The notes under the pieces: generated by a model
What the model was told of the DNA's origin: nothing
The model's input: the letters and a program-made list of their open reading frames with translations, nothing else
Database searches by the model: none
Translations under genes and position numbers: made by a program
Assembly (NCBI RefSeq): GCF_007993045.1
Contig: NZ_VOOR01000006.1
Span: 1 to 64,000, forward strand
Source of the DNA: Phaeodactylibacter luteus
GTDB lineage: Bacteria > Bacteroidota > Bacteroidia > Chitinophagales > Saprospiraceae
Direction of reading: 5' to 3'
Length of the DNA: 64,000 nt
In this document: piece by piece, positions 45,672 through 53,582 of the stretch
Layout: every line of letters begins with the position of its first letter
How positions within the stretch are numbered: position 1 is the first letter of the stretch

Positions 45672-47013
45672 ATTTTTCGCAGTGGCGGTTGTCTTGAGCA
45701 CAGCCTGGGCGGTTTCCGCTCAAACTACCACGCTCAATCCTAAAATCAACTCTCCATATTCCCGTTTCGGGCTCGGAGATTTCAACAACCTTTACTTCCC
45801 TGTTCAGGCAGGGCAGGGGGGGCTGAGCGCGGCTTACCATGACCCTTTCCACGCCAATGTCCTCAACCCGGCCTCCCTCTCTCAGCTGAAAGCGACCGCA
45901 TTCGATGTCGGCCTGAACGCCCGCTTCGGAGAGCTTGCAACGGATGACGCCAAGCAGAGCCTGTGGAGCGGCAACCTTACCCATCTATCCTTGGCCTTCC
46001 CATTGGTCAATCCCATCAATAAGGTCTTGGACCGTAGGGAAGCGCCCTTTGGCCTGGGCATGGCTTTTACGCTGCAGCCTTATTCTACAGTAGGCTACAA
46101 TGTGGAAACCACGCAGCAGGTAGATGGCGCAGGGCAGAGCACCAATTTCCTGATCGGTGCAGGTGAAACATACCGCCTCTCTTGGGGCAATGGCGTCAAG
46201 TACGGCCCGGTCTCAGCTGGCGTCACCCTGGGCTACAACTGGGGCACAATAACCAATACCCGCCTGGTAGAGTTCGATAGCCTCGACCTCGCCTACACCA
46301 CGCAGTTCGAAGATCAGCTGACCATCAATGGCTTGTTCTGGCGCTTCGGGGCGCAGTATACCTATGAGTTCAAAAAAATCAATAGCAAGGGCGAAGAGGA
46401 GCCTTCGGGCAAACGGTTGATCCTGGGCGTCCACGGCAGTAGCGGCAATGACTTCAATACGGATGCAAGCCGCTTTGGCGAGCGCTATAACTTGAACTTT
46501 GGAGCCCCTTTTGTGATTGATACCTTGTTCAATGAAAGCGGCGTAGCTGGCACCGGGCGCCTCCCGGCTGAGTTTGCGGTAGGGCTGAGCTATCAGGAGG
46601 TCAACAAATGGCGCTTGGGTGTTGAGCTGGGTATGCAGCAGTGGAGCAATTACGAAAACGAAGGGCAGTCTGCCCAAAACCTGGCAGATACCTGGGAGGT
46701 GCGGGCAGGGGCAGAGTTCATCCCCGACTACCTTTCCTACAACAGCTACCTGGCACGGGTGAGGTACCGTGTGGGCATGTTCTACGGGCAAGACCCCCGG
46801 CAATTCTCGGGCGATCAGCTTTTGGATTATGGCCTTACCCTTGGGCTGGGCTTTCCCATTATCCTGCCCCGGCAGCGCACCTCTTTTGTCAACTTCGCCG
46901 TTGAGGCCGGCCGCTTTGGCGTGGCAGAGGGCCTTAGGGAAACCTACATCAATATGACTCTTGGATTTACTTTAAATGATAACACTTGGTTCTTCAAACG
47001 AAAATTTAATTAA
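45652..47013 (+). CDS. FadL-like outer membrane protein in the coaX operon
   Basis: 453 residues; a signal peptide (MSSFRSRFFAVAVVLSTAWAVSA) precedes NSPYSRFGLGDFNNLYFPVQ, AYHDPFHANVLNPASLSQLK and a barrel of repeated amphipathic strands such as AEFAVGLSYQEVNKWRLGVE. It resembles the OMPP1/FadL/TodX-like proteins that follow coaX in many Bacteroidota. The ATG overlaps the coaX coding end by 20 nt, indicating translational coupling. It is expected in the outer membrane; the substrate is unknown. Confidence 0.87.
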   Translation: MSSFRSRFFAVAVVLSTAWAVSAQTTTLNPKINSPYSRFGLGDFNNLYFPVQAGQGGLSAAYHDPFHANVLNPASLSQLKATAFDVGLNARFGELATDDAKQSLWSGNLTHLSLAFPLVNPINKVLDRREAPFGLGMAFTLQPYSTVGYNVETTQQVDGAGQSTNFLIGAGETYRLSWGNGVKYGPVSAGVTLGYNWGTITNTRLVEFDSLDLAYTTQFEDQLTINGLFWRFGAQYTYEFKKINSKGEEEPSGKRLILGVHGSSGNDFNTDASRFGERYNLNFGAPFVIDTLFNESGVAGTGRLPAEFAVGLSYQEVNKWRLGVELGMQQWSNYENEGQSAQNLADTWEVRAGAEFIPDYLSYNSYLARVRYRVGMFYGQDPRQFSGDQLLDYGLTLGLGFPIILPRQRTSFVNFAVEAGRFGVAEGLRETYINMTLGFTLNDNTWFFKRKFN

Positions 47014-47016
47014 ACT

Positions 47017-48429
47017 ATGAAAGAGTTACGTTTTTCATTGGTTGCATTCGCGCTTGCCGCTCTTTTTGGGCAAACTGCTGCCTTGGCGCAATGCGATACC
47101 TGGACCGGAAAGCCTTTTGAAGAGGAGGCGACTAATGCGCACGTACTTTACCGTGGGATCGTAAACGGTAAAACGGTGGCAGACCTGGAACAGCTGAGCG
47201 CGGAAGAGTTCAATATTGCCTACGAAAACTGGAAGAAAGCTTACGAAATGGCTCCTGCTGCCGATGGGCAGCGCCCTTCTCATTATTCTGATGGGCGAGA
47301 CCTCCTGAAGGTCCTTTACAACAAGTCTTCTGATGCTGAGGAGAAAAAACAGCTCGGCGAGCAGATTATGAACCTTTACGCTCAGGAGATCGAGTGCTAC
47401 AAAAACGAAGCCTTCTTGCTGGGCCGCAAGGGGTACGATATGTTTTATATGCCGGAGTACGGTTATCGGCAGGCTACTTACGATGCGCTCAAAGCCGCCC
47501 TCGATAAAGGCGGGAAGGACGCAGAGTATATCCTGCTCGAGCCTATGGCACAGGTGCTGGTTTATTTCTTCAAAACCAATAAGGTAGGGCAGGAAGAAGC
47601 TCAGCAGATATACACCAAGCTGGAGGAAGTCGCTGAACACAATATCGCCAACAACAGCTCTTACGGTGAATACTACGAAGCAGCCAAGGCTCGTATGGAC
47701 AGCCACTTCAAGGAAATTGAAGATCAGGTGTTCGATTGTGGCTACTTCCGCAAAAAGCTGATGCCGCAGTACGAAGAGAACCCTAACGACCTCGAGGTCG
47801 TAAAATACGTATATGTGAAGCTCCGTCAGCAAGGCTGTGATACGACCGAGACCTTCATGATCGACCTGCGTACCAACTACGAGCAGATGGCCAAAATTAT
47901 CAATGACTCTCTGGAGCTGGTCCGCCGGGAGCGCAACCCTTGCTACGATGCCACTCAGCTGCAGAAGGAGGGCGACTACGATTTAGCGCTTTCCCGCTAT
48001 CAGGAATGTCTGGATGCTGACTCCGAAATGGACGACGAGGGCCGCGCTCAGATTTACTACAGCATTGCCTCTATTCAGCTTTACCGTAAAAATAACGCCG
48101 GCGCTGCCCTTTCTGCAGCACGGAAAGCAGCTAGCTTGCGCTCCGGCTGGGGGCGCCCTTACCTGCTCATTGGCGATAGCTATGCCAAGCTGGGCCGCAA
48201 TTGCGACGACTGGACCTCGCGCCTGGCTATCTTGGCGGCAATGGAGAAATACCGCTACGCAAAATCGGTGGACGGTGATGTGGCAGAAGATGCGGACAAG
48301 CGCCTTGGGCAATATTACGATGCTATGCCTGCCCGTCAGGACGGCTTTATGCGCGGCGTGAAGGAAGGGCAGAGCGTATCTGTCGGATGTGGCATCGGAG
48401 AGTCGGTGACCGTCCGATTCAAGGACTAA
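47017..48429 (+). CDS. Exported tetratricopeptide-repeat protein in the coaX operon
   Basis: 470 residues with a signal peptide (MKELRFSLVAFALAALFGQTAALA). It starts 3 nt after the previous stop codon. The N-terminal and middle part have helical pairs (YENWKKAYEMAPAADGQRPS) and the TPR section is near the C-terminus (EGDYDLALSRYQECLDADSE, AQIYYSIASIQLYRKNNAGA). It has many single Cys positions. It is probably periplasmic, and companion to the preceding barrel. The operon ends at a terminator after it. Confidence 0.9.
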   Translation: MKELRFSLVAFALAALFGQTAALAQCDTWTGKPFEEEATNAHVLYRGIVNGKTVADLEQLSAEEFNIAYENWKKAYEMAPAADGQRPSHYSDGRDLLKVLYNKSSDAEEKKQLGEQIMNLYAQEIECYKNEAFLLGRKGYDMFYMPEYGYRQATYDALKAALDKGGKDAEYILLEPMAQVLVYFFKTNKVGQEEAQQIYTKLEEVAEHNIANNSSYGEYYEAAKARMDSHFKEIEDQVFDCGYFRKKLMPQYEENPNDLEVVKYVYVKLRQQGCDTTETFMIDLRTNYEQMAKIINDSLELVRRERNPCYDATQLQKEGDYDLALSRYQECLDADSEMDDEGRAQIYYSIASIQLYRKNNAGAALSAARKAASLRSGWGRPYLLIGDSYAKLGRNCDDWTSRLAILAAMEKYRYAKSVDGDVAEDADKRLGQYYDAMPARQDGFMRGVKEGQSVSVGCGIGESVTVRFKD

Positions 48430-48466
48430 ATGCCTTTGTTTTCCTTCTGAAAGGAGGCAACTTTTG

Positions 48467-48504
48467 AAGCACCCTGCATGGCTATAACCGTGCAGGGTGC
48501 TTTT
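48467..48504 (+). terminator. Intrinsic terminator of the purH-coaX operon
   Basis: AAGCACCCTGCA (48467-48478) pairs with TGCAGGGTGCTT (48491-48502), with further GG/CC pairs around a CTATAA loop, followed by TTTT. It lies 38 nt after the last gene. Confidence 0.93.
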
Positions 48505-48743
48505 GTATGTCAGGCTCCCGCAATCAGCGCTCGGAGGTTTATAACTTGGAGATTGGCAAGCCGGCAGACCTTTGGGCGCGGCTTGTGCCGGCTTCCGCTC
48601 TTAGGGTGCTAGCGTTGATGCATCGGGGCCCCTTGAAGGGTGAAATGGGCGCTTTCCTGCCTGCGCTACGCCTTGAAAACCAGGATGTAGTTGTGAACAG
48701 TCCATTTTTCCACTGCATAGGCCCGGCAGAGCACTACCAAAAA

Positions 48744-48765
48744 GGCCAGGGCAAAAGCCCTGGCC
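48744..48765 (-). terminator. Hairpin with terminator polarity toward the minus strand
   Basis: GGCCAGGGC, AAAA, GCCCTGGCC: a 9-bp stem. The A-run before it on the plus strand is a T-run after it on the minus strand. No minus-strand gene ends here, so it may be a remnant. The gap 48430-48984 also holds a tiny frame at 48783-48824 resembling the start of a signal peptide (MKIVQAVFICLAG). Confidence 0.5.
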
Positions 48766-48931
48766 ATCTAAAATCGCTTAGTATGAAAATAGTACAAGCT
48801 GTATTCATTTGCTTGGCAGGCTAATTTAGAAAAGCAGGCTTGCAACCAAAGCCCAAGAAAGTGAAAAAGTCAGGTTTCTGAATAACAGGATTAGCCGGAG
48901 TCCTTACCGCAAGCCGTACCGTTATTTTCTG

Positions 48932-48939
48932 TATATTTG
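48932..48939 (+). promoter_or_regulatory. -7 box of the paaE promoter (TATATTTG)
   Basis: TATATTTG is identical to the -7 box proposed for paaA. It is immediately followed by the palindrome at 48942-48959. The start codon is 46 nt downstream. Confidence 0.8.
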
Positions 48940-48941
48940 CA

Positions 48942-48959
48942 AACGAACGTTCATTCGTT
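48942..48959. promoter_or_regulatory. Predicted TetR operator upstream of paaE-tetR
   Basis: AACGAACGTTCATTCGTT has outer arms AACGAA/TTCGTT and differs at three positions from the perfect palindrome at 16735-16752 near paaA. It directly follows the -7 box, so a bound repressor would cover the transcription start. Confidence 0.8.
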
Positions 48960-48984
48960 TTGTTACCATGGTAAACTGCACTGT

Positions 48985-50055
48985 ATGCCTAAGTTCCACA
49001 ACCTTAAAGTGAAAGATGTGCGCAGGGAAACGGAAGAATGTGTTTCCGTTGCCTTCGATCTGCCGCCGGGCCTGCGCGAGGCTTATGAGTACCTGCCGGG
49101 GCAGTACCTTACCCTTAAGGCAGAGATCGGTGGGGAAGAGGTCAGGCGCTCCTATTCCATCTGCAGCAGCCCTTCGGACGGAGAGCTGCGGGTAGCTGTC
49201 AAAAAAGTGCCCGGAGGGCGCTTTTCTACCTTTGCCAATGAGCAGTTGAAACACGGGGATACCCTAGAGGTGATGACCCCGATGGGGCGCTTCCACAATC
49301 AGCCCAACCCGGCCAATGCTAAACAATATGTAGCTTTTGCAGCGGGCAGCGGCATCACACCGGTCAGGGCCATCCTAAAGGCTGTACTGGAAGAAGAGCC
49401 CAGAAGCACCTTCACGCTTTTTTACGGGAACCGCGGGGTAGATAGCATCATCTTCCGGGAAGACATCGAAGGGCTCAAGAACGAGTACATGGGGCGCCTT
49501 CGTATTTTCCATGTGCTGAGCCGGGAAAAGCTAGGCAGCCCACTGTTCACAGGCCGCATCACCGGTGAAAAAGCAGGGTTGCTGTGCGACAAACTCATCG
49601 ACCTCAGCCAAGTAGACGAATTCTTCCTCTGCGGCCCACAAGCGATGACAGATGCCATCACTGAGGTATTGAAAAGCAAAGGGGTAGACCGGAAAAAAAT
49701 CCACTTTGAGCTGTTCACAACGGGCAAAGCCCAGCTGCCGCCACAGCCAAAGGTGCAGGAAAAACAGGCGGATGTAGAGGCTAAGGTCACAATTGTGCTG
49801 GATGGCAATGCCATGGAGTTCCCATTATCTTCCAACGCAGAGAACATACTCGATGGAGCGCTGAAAGCTGGGGCCGACTTGCCCTACGCTTGCAAGGGTG
49901 GGGTGTGCAGCACGTGCAGGGCCAAAGTTACGGCAGGCGAGGTATACATGGATGTCAACTACGCCCTCGAGCCGGAAGAGGTGGAAGCTGGATATGTGCT
50001 GACCTGCCAAGCCCACCCTAAAACCGATGAAGTGACGGTTGATTTTGACGCCTGA
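48985..50055 (+). CDS. paaE: Phenylacetyl-CoA epoxidase reductase subunit PaaE
   Basis: 356 residues from ATG 48985 (MPKFHNLKVKDVRRETEECV). A TTG at 48937 is excluded because the -7 box and operator lie inside that extension. Domains: FAD-binding (EVRRSYSICSSPSDGELRVA), NAD(P) binding (AFAAGSGITPVRAILKAVLE, FFLCGPQAMTDAITEVLKS), and a plant-type 2Fe-2S domain with four Cys (YACKGGVCSTCRAKV, then LTCQAHP). It passes electrons from NADPH to the diiron PaaA subunit. It is far from paaABC but shares the operator, and is followed 14 nt later by a tetR gene. Confidence 0.94.
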   Translation: MPKFHNLKVKDVRRETEECVSVAFDLPPGLREAYEYLPGQYLTLKAEIGGEEVRRSYSICSSPSDGELRVAVKKVPGGRFSTFANEQLKHGDTLEVMTPMGRFHNQPNPANAKQYVAFAAGSGITPVRAILKAVLEEEPRSTFTLFYGNRGVDSIIFREDIEGLKNEYMGRLRIFHVLSREKLGSPLFTGRITGEKAGLLCDKLIDLSQVDEFFLCGPQAMTDAITEVLKSKGVDRKKIHFELFTTGKAQLPPQPKVQEKQADVEAKVTIVLDGNAMEFPLSSNAENILDGALKAGADLPYACKGGVCSTCRAKVTAGEVYMDVNYALEPEEVEAGYVLTCQAHPKTDEVTVDFDA

Positions 50056-50069
50056 TAATTTACAGCCTT

Positions 50070-50651
50070 ATGCCACAGATCCGAAAACCGGAAAAGAAAG
50101 AACAGATCAAAGAAGCTGCAGCCCGTTTGTTCCGTGACAAAGGGTACTCTGCTACTTCTATGCGAGATCTGGCAGAAGCCGTCAGCTTGAAGGCATCGAG
50201 CCTGTACAACCACATCTCTTCTAAAGAGGAAATCCTTCGGGAAATCTGCTTCGAAAATGCGCACCGTTTCCGTTCAGGCATGGAAGAGGTAGAGCAGGCC
50301 CAAAGCACTGCAATGGCCAAGGTAGAAGCGCTGTTGCGCTTGCATGTGCGCACTGCTATGGAAGACGCTACTTCCGTCACTGCGTTCAATGATGAATGGC
50401 GCCACCTCAATGAGCCTTTCCTGTCAGAGTTCAAATCCCTGCGAAGGGATTATGAACAGCGCTTCCGCCTCATTTTGCTGGCAGGCATGGAGGAAGGGGA
50501 GTTTCGGCAAATGGACCCCAACATCGCTTTATACACCCTCTTTTCTTCCGTCCGGTGGGTCTACGACTGGTTTCAGCCCGGGAGGCCGTTGACTGCTGCA
50601 AATGTTGAAGATGAGCTGACAGCTTTCATACTGCAAGCCCTCCGCCCTTAA
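50070..50651 (+). CDS. TetR-family transcriptional regulator of phenylacetate genes (inferred)
   Basis: 193 residues with an N-terminal helix-turn-helix of TetR type (AARLFRDKGYSATSMRDLAE, then AVSLKASSLYNHISSKEEIL, residues about 15-55) and a C-terminal ligand domain of about 140 residues. It is cotranscribed with paaE (14 nt). The inverted repeats near paaE and paaA suggest that it autoregulates this operon and represses paaABC, with phenylacetyl-CoA as a likely inducer, as for TetR-type PaaR proteins in other bacteria. Its ligand was not established here. Its last 4 nt overlap the convergent transglutaminase gene. Confidence 0.88.
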   Translation: MPQIRKPEKKEQIKEAAARLFRDKGYSATSMRDLAEAVSLKASSLYNHISSKEEILREICFENAHRFRSGMEEVEQAQSTAMAKVEALLRLHVRTAMEDATSVTAFNDEWRHLNEPFLSEFKSLRRDYEQRFRLILLAGMEEGEFRQMDPNIALYTLFSSVRWVYDWFQPGRPLTAANVEDELTAFILQALRP

Positions 50652-52078
50652 GGCTCCGGGTGAGTGACTTCCATATTATACCACCATTGGTTGAAGTAGA
50701 GGTTGCCGCCCTTCCATTCCACTTCCCCACGTTGGAAGTCTACCGTTTCGCTTCTTGGGTAAACCTTCGCAGGGAAGAACGGCCCTGAAAAATCATCATT
50801 GACGATAAAGCGGTAGGCGTCTGCTCCCCCAAAAAAGAAGCGGGAGGCAAAAGGCGAGCCCGGTATGTCCTGTATGTTGAAATCAGGATCTACAGGCACC
50901 CATCCAATCCCTTCAAAGTAAAGCTCAGCCCAGTCGTGCAGGTTTTTGTGCCCAGGATAGAGGAACCATCCGCTCTGCCACTTGGCAGGTATGCCTGCGT
51001 AGCGGCATAGGGTGATGAAAAGCAGTGCTTTCATGCCACAGTCGCCCCGCCGGTTTTCCAGGCAGTAAGCGGGGATGTTGGGCATGGTGGAATATTCCAG
51101 GGCACTCGCCCAAGGTATATTTTGCCCTATCCACTGATAAATCAGCCACGCCTTGAGCACCGGCTCTTCTGCGCCCCCAATAATGTCATCTGCCAGGGCT
51201 TTTATTTCTGGGGTAAACCGGATGTGCTGCTCCCGCTCTGCGGTGAACTCCCGAAAAAGGCGGGAGGTGGTGTCATAAGGTTCCGCTTTGAGGCTGAGCA
51301 GGTCATGCCATTCATCGTATGCGGTATACGTGAGCCGGTAAGAAAAAACAGTGGGCTCCCCAGCTTTGGCAGCCTTCTCCATATAAATGGAACTGTGGGG
51401 GTAGCCCATGGGCGAAAGGACATAGTGAGGCTCGCTGACTTTGTGCAGCTTGACCGAGCCCAGCCTGCTGCGGGAGGTACGGGGGTAAGGGAGCCATGCA
51501 CGCACCACTTCTCCATCTGGCACGGCATCGGGCTTTACGGTCAGGGTATAGGCTACTTTGATTTCCTTTGGGCGTACCGTGGCGGTAGCGCGAGCCTGTA
51601 CGGCTTCTACCGCCCCCGGCAGGTAGCTGCTCAGAAAGTGGTCCAGCCCTTTGTCCCCGGGGCCGTCTATGGCCAGTTTTCTCGCTTTGGCCAGGGAGTC
51701 TACCCGCAGGAGGTTCCAAACGGCATTACGGAAGTAGCGTTTTTCCCCCTCGATAATCCGCATTTCCAATACGCCGCTTTCTTCCCACTGCTGCAGTTGT
51801 TCAGCACTAAGCTCCGGGAAATAAGGCTGCAGGGTTTTCCGTACATAGGCTTCGTCCCGGTTGAAGTCCAGTTTGATGCGGTCGAGCAGGGCAGACTGCA
51901 GCTCAAGCGCTACAGCGGCCAGGGGCTCAGGGTGGGCTTGGGCAATATAGCTGGCGATCTGCTGTTGGGCCTGGCCAAAATGGCCGGTACGTATGGCTTC
52001 GTCGATTTCTGGCAGCCCGGTTTGGGCCAATAGGGCAAAGGGGAAGGCAAAAAGGTGAAAAAGAATCAGGTAGCGCAT
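50648..52078 (-). CDS. Exported transglutaminase-like protein
   Basis: 476 residues with a signal peptide (MRYLILFHLFAFPFALLA). A papain-like transglutaminase core lies at about 290-400: the catalytic Cys in ENRRGDCGMKALLFITLCRY (about 346), the His in LHDWAELYFEGIGW (about 378) and the Asp in VPVDPDFNIQ (about 393) are all present. The N-terminal half is helical (about 20-150) then beta-rich. Substrates of these periplasmic or surface proteins are not known. Upstream on the same strand, 13 nt away, is an NlpC/P60 hydrolase gene, so the two are a pair. Confidence 0.88.
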   Translation of the reverse strand: MRYLILFHLFAFPFALLAQTGLPEIDEAIRTGHFGQAQQQIASYIAQAHPEPLAAVALELQSALLDRIKLDFNRDEAYVRKTLQPYFPELSAEQLQQWEESGVLEMRIIEGEKRYFRNAVWNLLRVDSLAKARKLAIDGPGDKGLDHFLSSYLPGAVEAVQARATATVRPKEIKVAYTLTVKPDAVPDGEVVRAWLPYPRTSRSRLGSVKLHKVSEPHYVLSPMGYPHSSIYMEKAAKAGEPTVFSYRLTYTAYDEWHDLLSLKAEPYDTTSRLFREFTAEREQHIRFTPEIKALADDIIGGAEEPVLKAWLIYQWIGQNIPWASALEYSTMPNIPAYCLENRRGDCGMKALLFITLCRYAGIPAKWQSGWFLYPGHKNLHDWAELYFEGIGWVPVDPDFNIQDIPGSPFASRFFFGGADAYRFIVNDDFSGPFFPAKVYPRSETVDFQRGEVEWKGGNLYFNQWWYNMEVTHPEP

Positions 52079-52091
52079 AAATCTGGGGGAG

Positions 52092-53282
52092 TTAATAGCT
52101 GGACAATTGGGAAACGGGCAGCACGCCGTGCTCTGCAGGGGCTGAGGTCAGCATCCGTTTGGCACGGACAAAACTGCTCAGGCGGTACTCGTTAAAGGAG
52201 GGGGCTCCTCTTTTGAGGCTTTCCGTACGGACATGACCAGAAGCATGTATGATTTTGCCGTCGCCTTTATAAATGGCGACGTGGGTGATTTTTTCTGGCT
52301 GCTGGGCAGTGGCTTTACGGCCAAAAAATAGGAAATCCCCGGGCTGTAGGCTGGCAAAGGTGGTATCCGTCGGCACTTCGACCCCACTATTGACCTGTTG
52401 GGAAGCGTCTCGAGGTAGCATCAGCCCGTTGAGGAAAAATACGGTTTTGGTAAACCCGCTGCAGTCCACCCCTTTGCCAGAGGTGCCGCCCCAAAGGTAA
52501 GGGCGGCCAGTGAACCGCTCGGCTGTGGCCAGGATGTTTTCCGGAGTAGGGCTGCGGCTTTCTAGCCAGTCATCCCAGCCCATGCCTTGGTCGGCCAAGA
52601 TATACCCCTCGCGCCCATCGGGCAGTCTGATGTGCAGATAGCCCCCCGCTCTTCCAAGTTGTTGCACAATATTGCCTGCTATCAGATCGGTGACGACCTG
52701 CTGACTGCCAGGGGCAGCGTAGGCAAACCCGAAATCGGGCAGGAATACGGCTTTTTCCCCCGACCGGAAGGCCTCAGCCTCCGATTCGCTCATCAGCTGA
52801 AAACCACCGCTGTCCAGCCAGCCAAGGTAGCCGTCGGGGGTCTGCACCAGGTACCAGCCGCCCTCTTTTTTGTAGACCCTCAGTGGGGTGCCCATCAGCG
52901 CCTGAGTAGACAGCTCCGCAGCATGTTTTGGGTTGGACCGGATGTTGGCAGCGGTCAGGGATACTACCCCGTGGGCCTTGCCTTCCAAGGCGGTTTCGGG
53001 CAGCAGGCTTATCTGCCCGGTATGCCCCATCTGTTGGAGCCCGCTGAGCAATGCTTCCCGGGCCTCTGGGAAGTTGGTCTCCCCTGTTACCTCCCAGCCC
53101 CCGCCTTCGGCCGGGGCGATGGTGGTGTTGAAGATGGCCACCCGCTTATCTGGGGCATAAACCAACCGCAGGCTGTCAACGAAAGCGGACAGCTCAGCAG
53201 GCGGGGCTTCTTCAGTGCCGGGTGCCTGGCACTGAGTGAAAATGAGAGGCAACAGGAGCAGTAAAGCTGTAGGTTTCCGCAT
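52092..53282 (-). CDS. SH3-domain NlpC/P60 (C40) peptidase, exported
   Basis: 396 residues from the ATG at 53280-53282 (MRKPTALLLLLPLIFTQCQA), which gives a signal and possible lipobox Cys17 (weak fit). A region at about 110-250 has SH3-like strands (KEGGWYLVQTPDGYLGWLDS). The C-terminal NlpC/P60 domain has Cys in GKGVDCSGFTKTVFFLN (about 272) and His residues in ITHVAIYKGDGKIIHASG. It likely cuts peptidoglycan cross-links or peptides. It is cotranscribed with the transglutaminase-like gene, a likely pair for envelope remodelling. Confidence 0.92.
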   Translation of the reverse strand: MRKPTALLLLLPLIFTQCQAPGTEEAPPAELSAFVDSLRLVYAPDKRVAIFNTTIAPAEGGGWEVTGETNFPEAREALLSGLQQMGHTGQISLLPETALEGKAHGVVSLTAANIRSNPKHAAELSTQALMGTPLRVYKKEGGWYLVQTPDGYLGWLDSGGFQLMSESEAEAFRSGEKAVFLPDFGFAYAAPGSQQVVTDLIAGNIVQQLGRAGGYLHIRLPDGREGYILADQGMGWDDWLESRSPTPENILATAERFTGRPYLWGGTSGKGVDCSGFTKTVFFLNGLMLPRDASQQVNSGVEVPTDTTFASLQPGDFLFFGRKATAQQPEKITHVAIYKGDGKIIHASGHVRTESLKRGAPSFNEYRLSSFVRAKRMLTSAPAEHGVLPVSQLSSY

Positions 53283-53346
53283 ATTTTTGATGGGAAGATA
53301 GGAGTTTTGTTTGGGAATCCTGTGCCATTGTCGAGGCCAGCTCAAA

Positions 53347-53490
53347 GAGGCGCGAGCCAGATTGTCGTTTTTTTTTGGGGGAGGATGGGCCTGCCCCTGC
53401 CAGCAGGCAGGTGCCGCTATGCTGCGGGGCTCGCTATCCGCTCGGCCCTATCGGGCTTGCCACCCCTCCGCAGCGCTAGTCCGATCACGC
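53347..53490 (-). repeat. GC-rich dispersed intergenic repeat, copy 6 (family R)
   Basis: Reverse copy: AGATTGTCGTTTTTTTTTGG, GCCTGCCCCTGCCAGCAGGC, AGGTGCCGCTATGCTGCGGG, GCTCGCTATCCGCTCGGCCC and CCTCCGCAGCGCTAGTCCGA occur in order. It lies between the NlpC/P60 gene and the MORN-caspase gene. Confidence 0.88.
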
Positions 53491-53582
53491 CCTATTGACG
53501 GATAAGGCCTGAACGCATGCGGCATTTCCCTTTAGGCCCTTGCCGTTTGGCTTAGGAATAGGCACCTCTGCTTCTACCGCTT

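Noticed and set aside
48507-48824. 105-residue plus frame after the coaX operon
   Set aside because: It begins at the end of a terminator, contains a hairpin, and lacks protein-like patterns or domain similarity.
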